Part shown: positions 25,781 to 33,557 of the stretch, one piece after another
Layout of the letters: every line of letters begins with the position of its first letter
How positions within the stretch are numbered: the first letter of the stretch is position 1
DNA from: Paenibacillus ferrarius
Lineage (GTDB): Bacteria > Bacillota > Bacilli > Paenibacillales > NBRC-103111
Direction of reading: 5' to 3'
Length of the DNA: 64,000 nucleotides
Assembly (NCBI RefSeq): GCF_002027705.1
Contig: NZ_MBTG01000004.1
Span: 186,001 to 250,000, forward strand
The notes under the pieces: generated by a model
Told to the model about the DNA's origin: nothing
Databases searched by the model: none
The model's input: the letters and a program-made list of their open reading frames with translations, nothing else
Translations under genes and position numbers: made by a program

Positions 25781-26623
25781 ATGGATTTTTCTTCTATGTC
25801 TTTAGAGCAATTTCATGTCCATTTCCCCACTGAATTCGCATGTGTGGATTATCTTTTCCATACGAGGTGGCCGGCAGGCTTCCAATGTCCGCGTTGCTCT
25901 CATCCTCAAGCATATGTAACGACTACGCGACGACTTCCGCTTTATGAATGCGGTCACTGTCACTTTCAAATCTCTCTTACTTCAGGGACCATCATGGAAG
26001 GCAGTCGGACAGAACTTCGTAAATGGCTGACAGCACTTTTCCTTGTTTCACGGAAGGATAAGGGCACAACGGCCGTTGAGCTTTCCAATATCATTCAAGT
26101 TACATACAAAACTGCATGGCTTATCTTACATAAAATTCGTTCTACAATTCACAATTCTGATATTCTCACTCCGCTTACAGGCGCCATTTGTGTGAATTCT
26201 GCTGTTTACGGACGCCCCTATAACCCTACTGTTAATAAACACCCGAAAGAGCATCTACTTCTTATCGCTTCTTCCCTTAATGAGGATGATGATTCTACCT
26301 CTCTCAAAATAAAGCACATCATTCCCACAAATCCAAAAGTAAAACATATTTCCCGCTCCGACATTATCACTTTTCAAAATGAACAGATTGATATAGCTGC
26401 ATATTCTATTGATATTGTAACTGGATTCTATACGCCTAAACGTCTTCGCCCTCTACTCAAATTCACAAAACAAGCAAGCCAATGGATCAACGATACTTTC
26501 CACGGAATCGGCGCCAAACATCTACAAATTTATTTAGACGAATTCTGCTTTCGATTCAATCTATCTTCCAGAAACCTTCCCCTATTCCCCTGTTTAATCG
26601 AACGCTGTTTTAGACTTTCCTAG
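25781..26623 (+). CDS. IS1595-type transposase relative lacking the catalytic triad
   Basis: 280 residues. The N-terminus is the IS1595 zinc ribbon (CPRCSHPQAYVTTTRRLPLY, then ECGHCHFQISLTSGTIMEGS), followed by LILHKIRSTI. The end keeps the family tail QASQWINDTFHGIGAKHLQI with YLDEFCFRFN. In between, the first acidic motif (usually VEVDET) reads ICVNSA, and no clear TDG or HTNTIEGFW block remains. It is therefore probably unable to cut DNA. ATG 25781 follows AAGGGGG. No terminal inverted repeats were found by eye. It may be a domesticated or dying protein. The AT-rich 26624-26811 downstream shows no gene. Confidence 0.8.
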   Translation: MDFSSMSLEQFHVHFPTEFACVDYLFHTRWPAGFQCPRCSHPQAYVTTTRRLPLYECGHCHFQISLTSGTIMEGSRTELRKWLTALFLVSRKDKGTTAVELSNIIQVTYKTAWLILHKIRSTIHNSDILTPLTGAICVNSAVYGRPYNPTVNKHPKEHLLLIASSLNEDDDSTSLKIKHIIPTNPKVKHISRSDIITFQNEQIDIAAYSIDIVTGFYTPKRLRPLLKFTKQASQWINDTFHGIGAKHLQIYLDEFCFRFNLSSRNLPLFPCLIERCFRLS

Positions 26624-26811
26624 TAAATAGTAAGAGCTAATGACATGTTTTATGTTGACCCTTCTGGTTAGAAATCAGGAAAAAAATCCTCCCTCCACTA
26701 GAATTAACACACATGTTTACTATCAGATTTGCATTTACTTGCTAACTTTTTAATTAAACTGATTTAATTTTCTTCTTTCCCCTCATTTATGGCTTCTTAC
26801 TTTCTTTTTTT

Positions 26812-26839
26812 CGTTTTTCGTTTTTCGTTTTTCGTTTTT
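26812..26839. repeat. Heptanucleotide array CGTTTTT x4
   Basis: Four perfect tandem copies of CGTTTTT. First of three different 7-bp arrays within 220 bp. Confidence 0.95.
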
Positions 26840-26891
26840 GTCCATGTTACCTCTTTATCGATACCACTCGATTCGATTTTTTGTTTTCTAT

Positions 26892-26926
26892 TCTGTGGTC
26901 TGTGGTCTGTGGTCTGTGGTCTGTGA
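26892..26926. repeat. Heptanucleotide array TCTGTGG x4.9
   Basis: Four perfect copies of TCTGTGG plus a fifth that breaks at its last base. Confidence 0.95.
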
Positions 26927-27004
26927 ATCGTGGACTTTGGTATTTGTTTTTGGTTCTTCAAGTTCGATTTTTGTTTTTCCTCATATCTTTTTATTATTAA
27001 TTTT

Positions 27005-27032
27005 CGTTATTCGTTATTCGTTATTCGTTATT
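27005..27032. repeat. Heptanucleotide array CGTTATT x4
   Basis: Four perfect tandem copies of CGTTATT, about 100 bp before the pyrimidine-rich 49-bp repeat field. Confidence 0.95.
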
Positions 27033-27129
27033 TCTACATTTTACGTTCTTCTTTTTCTTCGATGTCTACGTGTTTCATCTTCTTTATTTCTCTGCTTCTC
27101 ATCCTATTCTTCCTCATCTTCCTCCTTAC

Positions 27130-28075
27130 TTTCTCTTCTTCCGCTCTTCGGTATCCTCATGACCTTCGTATTCTGCCTTCTCCTCTGCCTCATTCACAGT
27201 TTCCTCCTCTGTCTCATCCTCCGATTCCCTTCTTTGCTTCCTATCCTGCTTTTTCCTCTGCCCTCATCCCCGGCTGCCTTATTTGGCTTACTATCCTGTT
27301 TTCTCCTCTGTCTCATCCTCGGCTCCCCTCCTTTGTTTCCTATCCTGCTTTTTCCTCTGCCCTCATCCTCAGCTTCCCTCTTTTGCTTCCTACCCTGCTT
27401 CCTCCTCTATCTCATCCTCGGCCTCTCTCCTTTGCTTCCTATCCTGCTTCCTCCTCTATCTCATCCCCGGCCTCTCTCCTTTGCTTCCTATCCTGCTTCC
27501 TCCTCTATCTCATCCCCGGCCTCTCTCCTTTGCTTCCTATCCTGCTTCCTCCTCTATCTCATCCCCGGCCTCTCTCCTTTGCTTCCTATCCTGCTTCCCC
27601 TCTGCCTCATCCCCGGCCTCTCTCCTTTGCTTCCTATCCTGCTTCCTCCTCTGTCTCATCCCCGGCTTCCCTCCTTTTTTTCCTATCCTGCTTTTTCTTC
27701 TCCCCTCATCCCCGGCCTCTCTCCTTTGCTTCCTATCCTGCTTCCTCCTCTGTCTCATCCCCGACTTTCCTCCTTTGTTTCCTATCCTCCTTTTTCCTCT
27801 GCCCTCATCCCCAGCTTCCCCTCTTTTGTTTCCTATCCTGCTTCCTCCTCTATCTCATCTCCGGCCCCTCTCCTTTGCTTCCTATCCTGCTTCCTCCTCT
27901 GTCTCATCCCCGGCTTCCTTCCTTTGTTTCCTATCCTGCTTCCTCCTCTATCTCATCCCCGGCTTCCTTCCTTTGTTTCCTATCCTGCTTCCCCCTTTGC
28001 CTCATCCCCCTGGCTTGCTCCTTTGCTTTCCTATCCGCTTCCTCTTCGGCTTCCTCTTCCTCTTCTACTATCTTG
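27130..28075. repeat. Polypyrimidine repeat field built on a 49-bp unit
   Basis: About 16 copies of a 49-bp unit, recognisable by CCTTTGCTTCCTATCCTGC and CTCATCCCCGGC. The core copies (about 27421-27600) are identical, and the outer ones diverge and vary in length. The plus strand is overwhelmingly C and T with almost no A or G runs. All three plus frames stay open for 0.8-1.3 kb only because the unit lacks purine-rich stops; the Ser/Pro/Leu translations change frame at each unit, so I do not call a protein. Nothing gene-like is seen from 28076 to 28334. Confidence 0.93.
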
Positions 28076-28334
28076 CTTAGTATTTAACTTACTTTCTCCT
28101 CATTTCGCATTTTTTGCTTTGACGGTTGTCTGCGAGTAGAAACTGAGCCTTAGGGATAGTGAGTACAGGTATTTGTATCCCAGACAAGTGATCGGGGTTG
28201 GACGCCCTCGCCCCATTCCCTGCACCTTAATCACCCGAAAATTTGCTTGCCTCTGCGCTTTAATCGGCTTACACTTGTAAACCCAAAGTTCCGGTACTTT
28301 TATGCTTCTGATGACAAAGATGAGACAGCCCCTC

Positions 28335-28377
28335 GAAAAAAAACAGACCCACTCCCAGAAAGGGCAATAGGTCTGTT
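28335..28377 (-). terminator. Terminator of the secreted paralogue pair
   Basis: Minus strand: AACAGACC, a loop and GGTCTGTT, followed by a run of eight T. It lies directly after the stop of the 28385-29356 gene. Confidence 0.8.
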
Positions 28378-28384
28378 GTTGTGT

Positions 28385-29356
28385 TTAAAATGCAGGTACG
28401 CGTGATTGCGTACTAGAGGATGCTGCTGCGGTCACACCTGTAGACACGGATGGAGCAATTGTATCCAGCGTAGTGGCGACAGGCGCATAACGCTCCATAA
28501 TTAAGCTCGTTTTGAGAACGTCGGACTCCACCAGCCATCCTTTGGAACGGAGTAAGTTAATTAAATCGGTACGCACGCTTGTTGCTTCACTAAGGCTGTC
28601 TGTTTTGAAGGAAGCCTCGACGATATCTTCGGTCCCTGTTTTGGCGGCGTTTAGTATGGTCCAAATCTCAATGTCGAGCTCCAAGTCTTTGTAGGTTCCC
28701 TTGTATCTTTTGAAATCCACGGGACCATAAATCACGGCATTATTCAACTGTGTTGTTCCCCACCCATTGCTGGTCCAGTTCTTGAAATTACTAGGTGCAT
28801 TAGAAACGGACACGGAGCGAGAGGTAGCCAGGTTAGGGGCATTCAATCCGTTGCCGCTATAGCCGGAAATTGTTACATCTTTTTCATATTGAACACTTAA
28901 GGTCTGTTTGCTAAAGGTCCAATCGACTTGGAATTCAAAGCCGGAAGATGAACTATCCAGGCCATCGCCTGCTGCGGTTGTTAGGGCTGCGTTGATATCC
29001 CCATTTGAAACTGGGTATCTCTTTTTGTACTGAATCTGGTGTGTGCTTTGGTCGCTTCTTTTGCGAATACGATCACTCCAGCCTTGACCTTCCATTGTAC
29101 GTGCTGCTGTATCCATGTACTGAACACGGTAGCTTTTTGCGGACGAGCCTGTGGAAAATTGGCTGCGAACGCTGCTGACCAAATTATGACTGGCATCTGC
29201 TACGATCGCCGGAGCTAGATTGAGCTTGACCTCGTAGTTGGGCGTACCATTTGCCGCTGAAACTGGTTGCGGCGAGAACATCCCCCCTGTCAAAAGAACG
29301 GCTGCTGCGGTTGTTACCATAACGAGTTTGGATGTTTTGCTCAAGGTTTGTAACAT
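28385..29356 (-). CDS. Secreted protein with CYTH-like motifs, paralogue 1
   Basis: 323 residues. A Sec signal peptide (about 1-34, ending PVSA-A) is followed by a domain repeating the order seen in CYTH tunnel proteins: YEVKLNL, VQYMDTAARTM, WSDRIRKR and IQYKKRYPV. Later come GPVDFKRYKGTY and ELDIEIWTIL. CYTH enzymes hydrolyse triphosphates or related ligands with such charged strands. This is inferred from motif order only, and no exported CYTH enzyme is assumed. It is about 35-40% similar by eye to the next gene and ends with an extra Ala/Ser/Thr-rich tail. AGGAGATGAGAGA precedes the ATG. Confidence 0.7.
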   Translation of the reverse strand: MLQTLSKTSKLVMVTTAAAVLLTGGMFSPQPVSAANGTPNYEVKLNLAPAIVADASHNLVSSVRSQFSTGSSAKSYRVQYMDTAARTMEGQGWSDRIRKRSDQSTHQIQYKKRYPVSNGDINAALTTAAGDGLDSSSSGFEFQVDWTFSKQTLSVQYEKDVTISGYSGNGLNAPNLATSRSVSVSNAPSNFKNWTSNGWGTTQLNNAVIYGPVDFKRYKGTYKDLELDIEIWTILNAAKTGTEDIVEASFKTDSLSEATSVRTDLINLLRSKGWLVESDVLKTSLIMERYAPVATTLDTIAPSVSTGVTAAASSSTQSRVPAF

Positions 29357-29404
29357 TCTCTCATCTCCTATGTCTACCTGGATTATTTGAACTTTTCGAT
29401 TAGA

Positions 29405-30268
29405 TTAATAACGATCCATAATAAGTTGTGTTTTCAGAGAATCCTGTGCGAGGAACCATCCTTTGTTCTGTAAATAGGTAATCAATTCATCATGTTTGGC
29501 CGATGCCGTAGTTTGACTGGTTGTTTTGAAGGAAGCTTCGACGACATATTCTGTACCCGTACCCGCTGCGTTCAGAATTGGCCATACTTCGATATAAATT
29601 TTCTCTCCACTCCATGTGCCGATAGAACGCTTGGCGAGGACTGGCCCATAGATACGCGAGGAAGAAAGCTTGCTTGTCCCCCAGCCACTGGATACCCAAT
29701 TATTAAATTTATCCGGCGCATTATTGATCAGCAAACTCCGTGAATCGCTTTGGTTCGGTAAATCCATTCCACTATAGCCGGACTTGCTGCCCGTTTTATT
29801 CCGGGTAATACTTAGCGTTTTCTTCTGATATCCCCACTCAATCTGTGCTTCATATCCAGTATCGCCTGAATTGAAGCCTTCTTGATTAGCTAATGTCAAT
29901 GCTCCATTGATGTCATTGCCAGTCACAGCATAACGTTTTTTGTAGCTGAGTTCGAAATCATTCTCGCCCTCGGTTTTGCGAATACGCGGACTCCATCCGT
30001 TGTTATAAATGTCCTTCGCATTCGTATCCAGAAATTGGACATTCATCTTGGTGACTGTGTCCGGCATGCCAAATGCGGTCTTGACGCTGCTTGTGAGCTT
30101 AAAATCGGATCCAAGAACAACGCTTGGATTCAGAAGAAGCTTCACTTCGTAATCCGGCACCATGTTGCTTGCTGCTGCTGCTTGCTGGGGTGCCCCGCCA
30201 AAGCCGGCCAGTAATGTGGTTCCAACTACTGTGGCCATGACGACGTTCAACACGTTTTTCTTTAACAT
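29405..30268 (-). CDS. Secreted protein with CYTH-like motifs, paralogue 2
   Basis: 287 residues. A signal peptide (about 1-33, ending QAAAA-S) precedes the same block order as its neighbour: DYEVKLLLNPS, VQFLDTNAKDI, WSPRIRKTEG, LSYKKRYAV, GPVLAKRSIGTW and KIYIEVWPIL, and both end LKT-LIM-RY. It lies 48 nt upstream of paralogue 1, and the two clearly arose by tandem duplication. ATG 30268 is chosen over TTG 30271 because GAGGAGATGAATTG precedes it. The role could be extracellular polyphosphate or nucleotide binding; this is open. Confidence 0.7.
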   Translation of the reverse strand: MLKKNVLNVVMATVVGTTLLAGFGGAPQQAAAASNMVPDYEVKLLLNPSVVLGSDFKLTSSVKTAFGMPDTVTKMNVQFLDTNAKDIYNNGWSPRIRKTEGENDFELSYKKRYAVTGNDINGALTLANQEGFNSGDTGYEAQIEWGYQKKTLSITRNKTGSKSGYSGMDLPNQSDSRSLLINNAPDKFNNWVSSGWGTSKLSSSRIYGPVLAKRSIGTWSGEKIYIEVWPILNAAGTGTEYVVEASFKTTSQTTASAKHDELITYLQNKGWFLAQDSLKTQLIMDRY

Positions 30269-30373
30269 CAATTCATCTCCTCTGTTTTCTGGAAAAGTTT
30301 TCCCTACAGACTTGAGATTAAGGTAGATTTGTCATTGGATTATCATCTGTGCGTGTATTTTTTGTAAATATGA

Positions 30374-31273
30374 TCAGTACGAACGAACTGAATCACGCAA
30401 GTAATCAAAGAAACTATCAAAAACAGAAGAACGAATCCGATCCTCGTTATATGTGAAATAGATGTACCGCTTAAAAGGATTTTGCGGTATGGCACGATAA
30501 ACCAGCTCTTCTCGCTGCAGTTCTTTGGCAATGGCCATTTTCGAAATGACGGATATACTGTCCCCGGTCAATACGGCTTGTTTAATGGCTTCCAAAGAGT
30601 CCATTTCCATAATAGGTCTAAGCTCGATCCCCATGCTTTTCGCCCATTTCAAGGTCATCGTGCGTGTACTTGATTCTTGGCCATGCAGGATGAAGGGAAC
30701 ATCTTTTAGAAATTCGGGATGAAGTGATTCATATCTGGACATGCGGTGCTGGGGGTTAAAGAAGAAAACAAGCTCGTCTTCACATAAGGTTTCGCCAATC
30801 AGAGGAGCCCATTGAAAGGGTTCAGCGGACATAACACCAATATCGATTTCGTGATTCAGCAGCATCTCTTGTATAACCGGAGAGGTTCTGACGGTCAATG
30901 AAATGGAGATATGCGGAAATTTTTTCGAAAATGCGCTGAGAATGCTGGGAAGCACGTAGGTGCCAGGTACATAGCTGGCTCCGATCTTTAGATGTCCGCT
31001 CCCTCTCTCATCAAATTCTTTAACAACTCTTTCCGCTTCTTGAGCAAGTGCATTTATTTTCTTGGCATAGTGATTGAGCGATTGACCCGCTTCTGTCAAA
31101 TGAACTTTACCCGCTTTGGAATAAAATAAGCTCACGCCAAGATCCTGTTCCATGCTTTTCATATGAAAGGAAACTGTTGGCTGTTTCAGCCCTAAATGCT
31201 CAGCCACGGTTGTAATTCGTTTGTATTTATCCAATAGTTCAATGATTTGCAGCTTAATCAGATTCCAATTCAT
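30374..31273 (-). CDS. LysR family transcriptional regulator
   Basis: 299 residues. An N-terminal winged HTH (about 10-65: TTVAEHLGLKQPTVSFHMKS MEQDLG in two helices) is followed by a LysR substrate-binding domain (about 90-295: GHLKIGASYVPGTYVLPSIL). It is CysL/CbbR-like in layout. AAAGGAGA precedes ATG 31273. It is transcribed away from the ABC importer operon, with paired AATCTAT boxes between, the usual arrangement for a LysR regulator controlling its divergent neighbour. The co-inducer is unknown. Confidence 0.92.
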   Translation of the reverse strand: MNWNLIKLQIIELLDKYKRITTVAEHLGLKQPTVSFHMKSMEQDLGVSLFYSKAGKVHLTEAGQSLNHYAKKINALAQEAERVVKEFDERGSGHLKIGASYVPGTYVLPSILSAFSKKFPHISISLTVRTSPVIQEMLLNHEIDIGVMSAEPFQWAPLIGETLCEDELVFFFNPQHRMSRYESLHPEFLKDVPFILHGQESSTRTMTLKWAKSMGIELRPIMEMDSLEAIKQAVLTGDSISVISKMAIAKELQREELVYRAIPQNPFKRYIYFTYNEDRIRSSVFDSFFDYLRDSVRSY

Positions 31274-31318
31274 CGAGATCAATCTCCTTTAAATTACGTT
31301 TGGGATCATTATAGAAAA

Positions 31319-31380
31319 AATCTATGCACTTGAATAGATTACAAACAAAAACTTAACAATCTATTTACTTTGCGTTGACA
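31319..31380 (+). promoter_or_regulatory. LysR-type operator and promoter of the FbpABC-like operon
   Basis: AATCTAT-N8-ATAGATT (31319-31340) is a perfect inverted repeat of LysR-box design. A third half-site AATCTAT lies at 31358-31364, and a consensus -35 TTGACA at 31375-31380. A weak -10 (TCTAAA) lies 18 bp later. The recognition-site plus activation-site layout suits LysR activation. Confidence 0.6.
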
Positions 31381-31441
31381 CTCTGCTGATTATAAGGCTC
31401 TAAACTGAAGTTGAGTTCCTAAGAACGGAAGGATGCCTAAA

Positions 31442-32404
31442 ATGCCTTTACACCTTAGCGGTATCAACAAAACTTTTGACGGATCACCTGCCCTGAAAGA
31501 CATTCATCTCACCCTATCAAAAGGTCGATTTACAACCTTGTTAGGCCCCTCAGGATGCGGCAAAACAACGCTGCTTCGCATTATCGCCGGTCTGGAAACG
31601 CCGGATGAGGGAGATATTCATATCGGAGATGTTTGCCTCTTCTCGAAAAAACGCAGGATTAACCGCCCTGTTCACCAACGCAATTTCGGTATGGTCTTTC
31701 AAGACTTTGCCCTTTGGCCGCACTTAACAATTCTAGAAAATGTGGCTTTTGGACTTAAAGCTCAGGGAGATACAACCAACTGGCGCAATCGATCGATGGA
31801 GGCCATCGAATTGGTTCAATTGCAAGGCATGGAAAAGCGCTATCCGCACCAACTTTCCGGAGGTCAACAGCAGCGCGTGGCCCTGGCCAGAGCGATTGTT
31901 GTCCGTCCACAGCTCGTCCTTTTCGATGAGCCCATGAGTGCCTTGGATGCTCTCCTCCGAGAAGAAATGCGGGTTGAGCTTATGAGGCTGGTTCGCCAAA
32001 TTGGGTTCACAGCTGTTTATGTCACGCATGACCAAACAGAGGCTATGTCGATGTCCGATGAGATCGTCGTCATGAAAAGCGGCCACATTTTACAAAAAGA
32101 TGTGCCCGAAGTGATTTACAGGAAACCTACACACGCTTTTACCGCCCGCTTTATCGGCAAAACGAATTGGTTGGAAGCGGACAAGCGTCTGGTTCGTCCC
32201 GAGCATGTACGATGGATGCCATCGACAGAGAATGACCTTGCTTATTCCGGCGTGGTGCAGGCTGTCAGTTACATCGGCGAGCGTTATGAAGTCACTGTAC
32301 AGTTGGAAGATGGTCATGTATGGATGGCTTATCATCCAACACGCCTAGCAATAGGAGATCAGGTAAAGCTTTATATTTCGCAAGATCAGATTCATCAGCT
32401 GTAA
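31442..32404 (+). CDS. ABC transporter ATP-binding protein, FbpC/PotA type
   Basis: About 320 residues. Walker A GPSGCGKTTLL, signature LSGGQQQRVALARA, Walker B LVLFDEPMSALD and the H-loop VTHDQTEAMSMSD are all intact. A short C-terminal TOBE-like domain follows (about 250-320). It powers the permease encoded downstream. ATG 31442 lies nine bases after CGGAAGG; the ATG at 31433 is too close to it. First gene of a four-gene operon with a binding protein, a double permease and a beta-CASP hydrolase. Confidence 0.92.
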   Translation: MPLHLSGINKTFDGSPALKDIHLTLSKGRFTTLLGPSGCGKTTLLRIIAGLETPDEGDIHIGDVCLFSKKRRINRPVHQRNFGMVFQDFALWPHLTILENVAFGLKAQGDTTNWRNRSMEAIELVQLQGMEKRYPHQLSGGQQQRVALARAIVVRPQLVLFDEPMSALDALLREEMRVELMRLVRQIGFTAVYVTHDQTEAMSMSDEIVVMKSGHILQKDVPEVIYRKPTHAFTARFIGKTNWLEADKRLVRPEHVRWMPSTENDLAYSGVVQAVSYIGERYEVTVQLEDGHVWMAYHPTRLAIGDQVKLYISQDQIHQL

Positions 32405-32435
32405 ATTCATAAAACTCAGAGAGGGTGTATGTAAA

Positions 32436-33533
32436 ATGAAAACAAAAATGAGGAAATCGTTTCATGTAAGCTCTTTGGCACTAATGACTGTTCTAGTAGG
32501 TGTTAGTTTAACCGGTTGTGGGACAGCCAAAACAACTTCCAATGCCAATCCAACTGCATCGACCCCTGCCGCGGCTACTACAGCTGCCACTGCGACGCCA
32601 ACACCTGAAGCAAAGAAACTAAGCGGTAAAATTGTTGTATACAGCGCAGGTCCAGCAGATTTGGCAACAAAAATTCAAAAAGGCTTCACAGCCAAAACTG
32701 GCGTTGAGATCGAAATGTTCCAAGGAACGACCGGTAAAATTTTAGCTCGTATGGAAGCAGAAAAAACAAATCCGGTTGTTGACGTTGTCGTCTTGGCCTC
32801 CCTTCCTTCCGCTATCGGAATGACGAAAAGCGGACTAACGCTTCCTTACAAAGAGGCGAAAAATGCTGACAAGCTTATCCCAGCTTATTCCGATAAGGAT
32901 GGCAACTATTTTAGCTACAGCCTCTCCGCGCTAGGGATTGCCTACAATACAAAAACCGTTACGACTCCTCCAAAGGAATGGAGCGATCTGACGAAGCCTG
33001 AGTGGAAAGACAAAGTAAATATTCCCGATCCAGCTCAATCCGGCTCTGCTCTTGATTTCATGACAGGTTATACAAATAAAAACGGTGATTCCGCATGGGA
33101 TTTGTTCGGTAAAGTAAAAGCCAATGGAGCTATTATTGCCGGAGCCAACCAAGAAGCTATGGACCCTGTCATTTCTGGAGCTAAAAGCATCGTTATGGCT
33201 AGCGTGGATTATATGACTTATGCTTCCAAAGCAAAAGGCGAGCCAATTGATTTGATCTATCCGGCGAGCGGAACCGTTATTTCCCCAAGACCTGCGATGA
33301 TTATGAAAACAAGTAAAAATGTCGACAGTGCAAAGGCCTTTATTGAATATCTGCTCTCCGATGAAGCTCAAAAGATGGTCACAGATGCTTACTTGCTTTC
33401 CGGTCGCAGTGATATCCAGATACAAGGAAGAATGAGCGCGAAAGACATTCCTACGATTCAAGTGGACTGGAACTGGATGAATGACAACCAAGCCGCAGTT
33501 ACACAGAAGTTCACCCAATTGTTCAAAAAGTAA
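32436..33533 (+). CDS. ABC transporter substrate-binding lipoprotein (FbpA/AfuA-like)
   Basis: 365 residues. The signal peptide ends in lipobox LTGC, followed by a long Thr/Ala/Pro linker (about 30-65). The binding domain then begins KLSGKIVVYSAGPADLATKI and includes FQGTTGKILARMEAE and SGTVISPRPAMIMKTSKN. This is the type-2 fold used for ferric iron, 2-aminoethylphosphonate, thiamine and similar solutes. The adjacent tyrosine pair typical of ferric-binding proteins is not evident, so iron should not be assumed. Its partners are the ATPase 31 nt upstream and the permease 24 nt downstream. Confidence 0.9.
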   Translation: MKTKMRKSFHVSSLALMTVLVGVSLTGCGTAKTTSNANPTASTPAAATTAATATPTPEAKKLSGKIVVYSAGPADLATKIQKGFTAKTGVEIEMFQGTTGKILARMEAEKTNPVVDVVVLASLPSAIGMTKSGLTLPYKEAKNADKLIPAYSDKDGNYFSYSLSALGIAYNTKTVTTPPKEWSDLTKPEWKDKVNIPDPAQSGSALDFMTGYTNKNGDSAWDLFGKVKANGAIIAGANQEAMDPVISGAKSIVMASVDYMTYASKAKGEPIDLIYPASGTVISPRPAMIMKTSKNVDSAKAFIEYLLSDEAQKMVTDAYLLSGRSDIQIQGRMSAKDIPTIQVDWNWMNDNQAAVTQKFTQLFKK

Positions 33534-33557
33534 GCGCCGGACGGGGATGACTGCTAG

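Noticed and set aside
26838..28139. Three long overlapping plus-strand open frames (433, 385 and 265 codons) in the pyrimidine repeats
   Set aside because: The 49-bp unit is not a multiple of three and lacks stops by composition. The frames change identity at each copy and have no ribosome sites, so they are by-products of the repeat.
32436..33533. Naming the FbpA-like protein a ferric-iron binding protein
   Set aside because: The fold family also binds phosphonates and thiamine, and the adjacent tyrosines of ferric binders are not evident.
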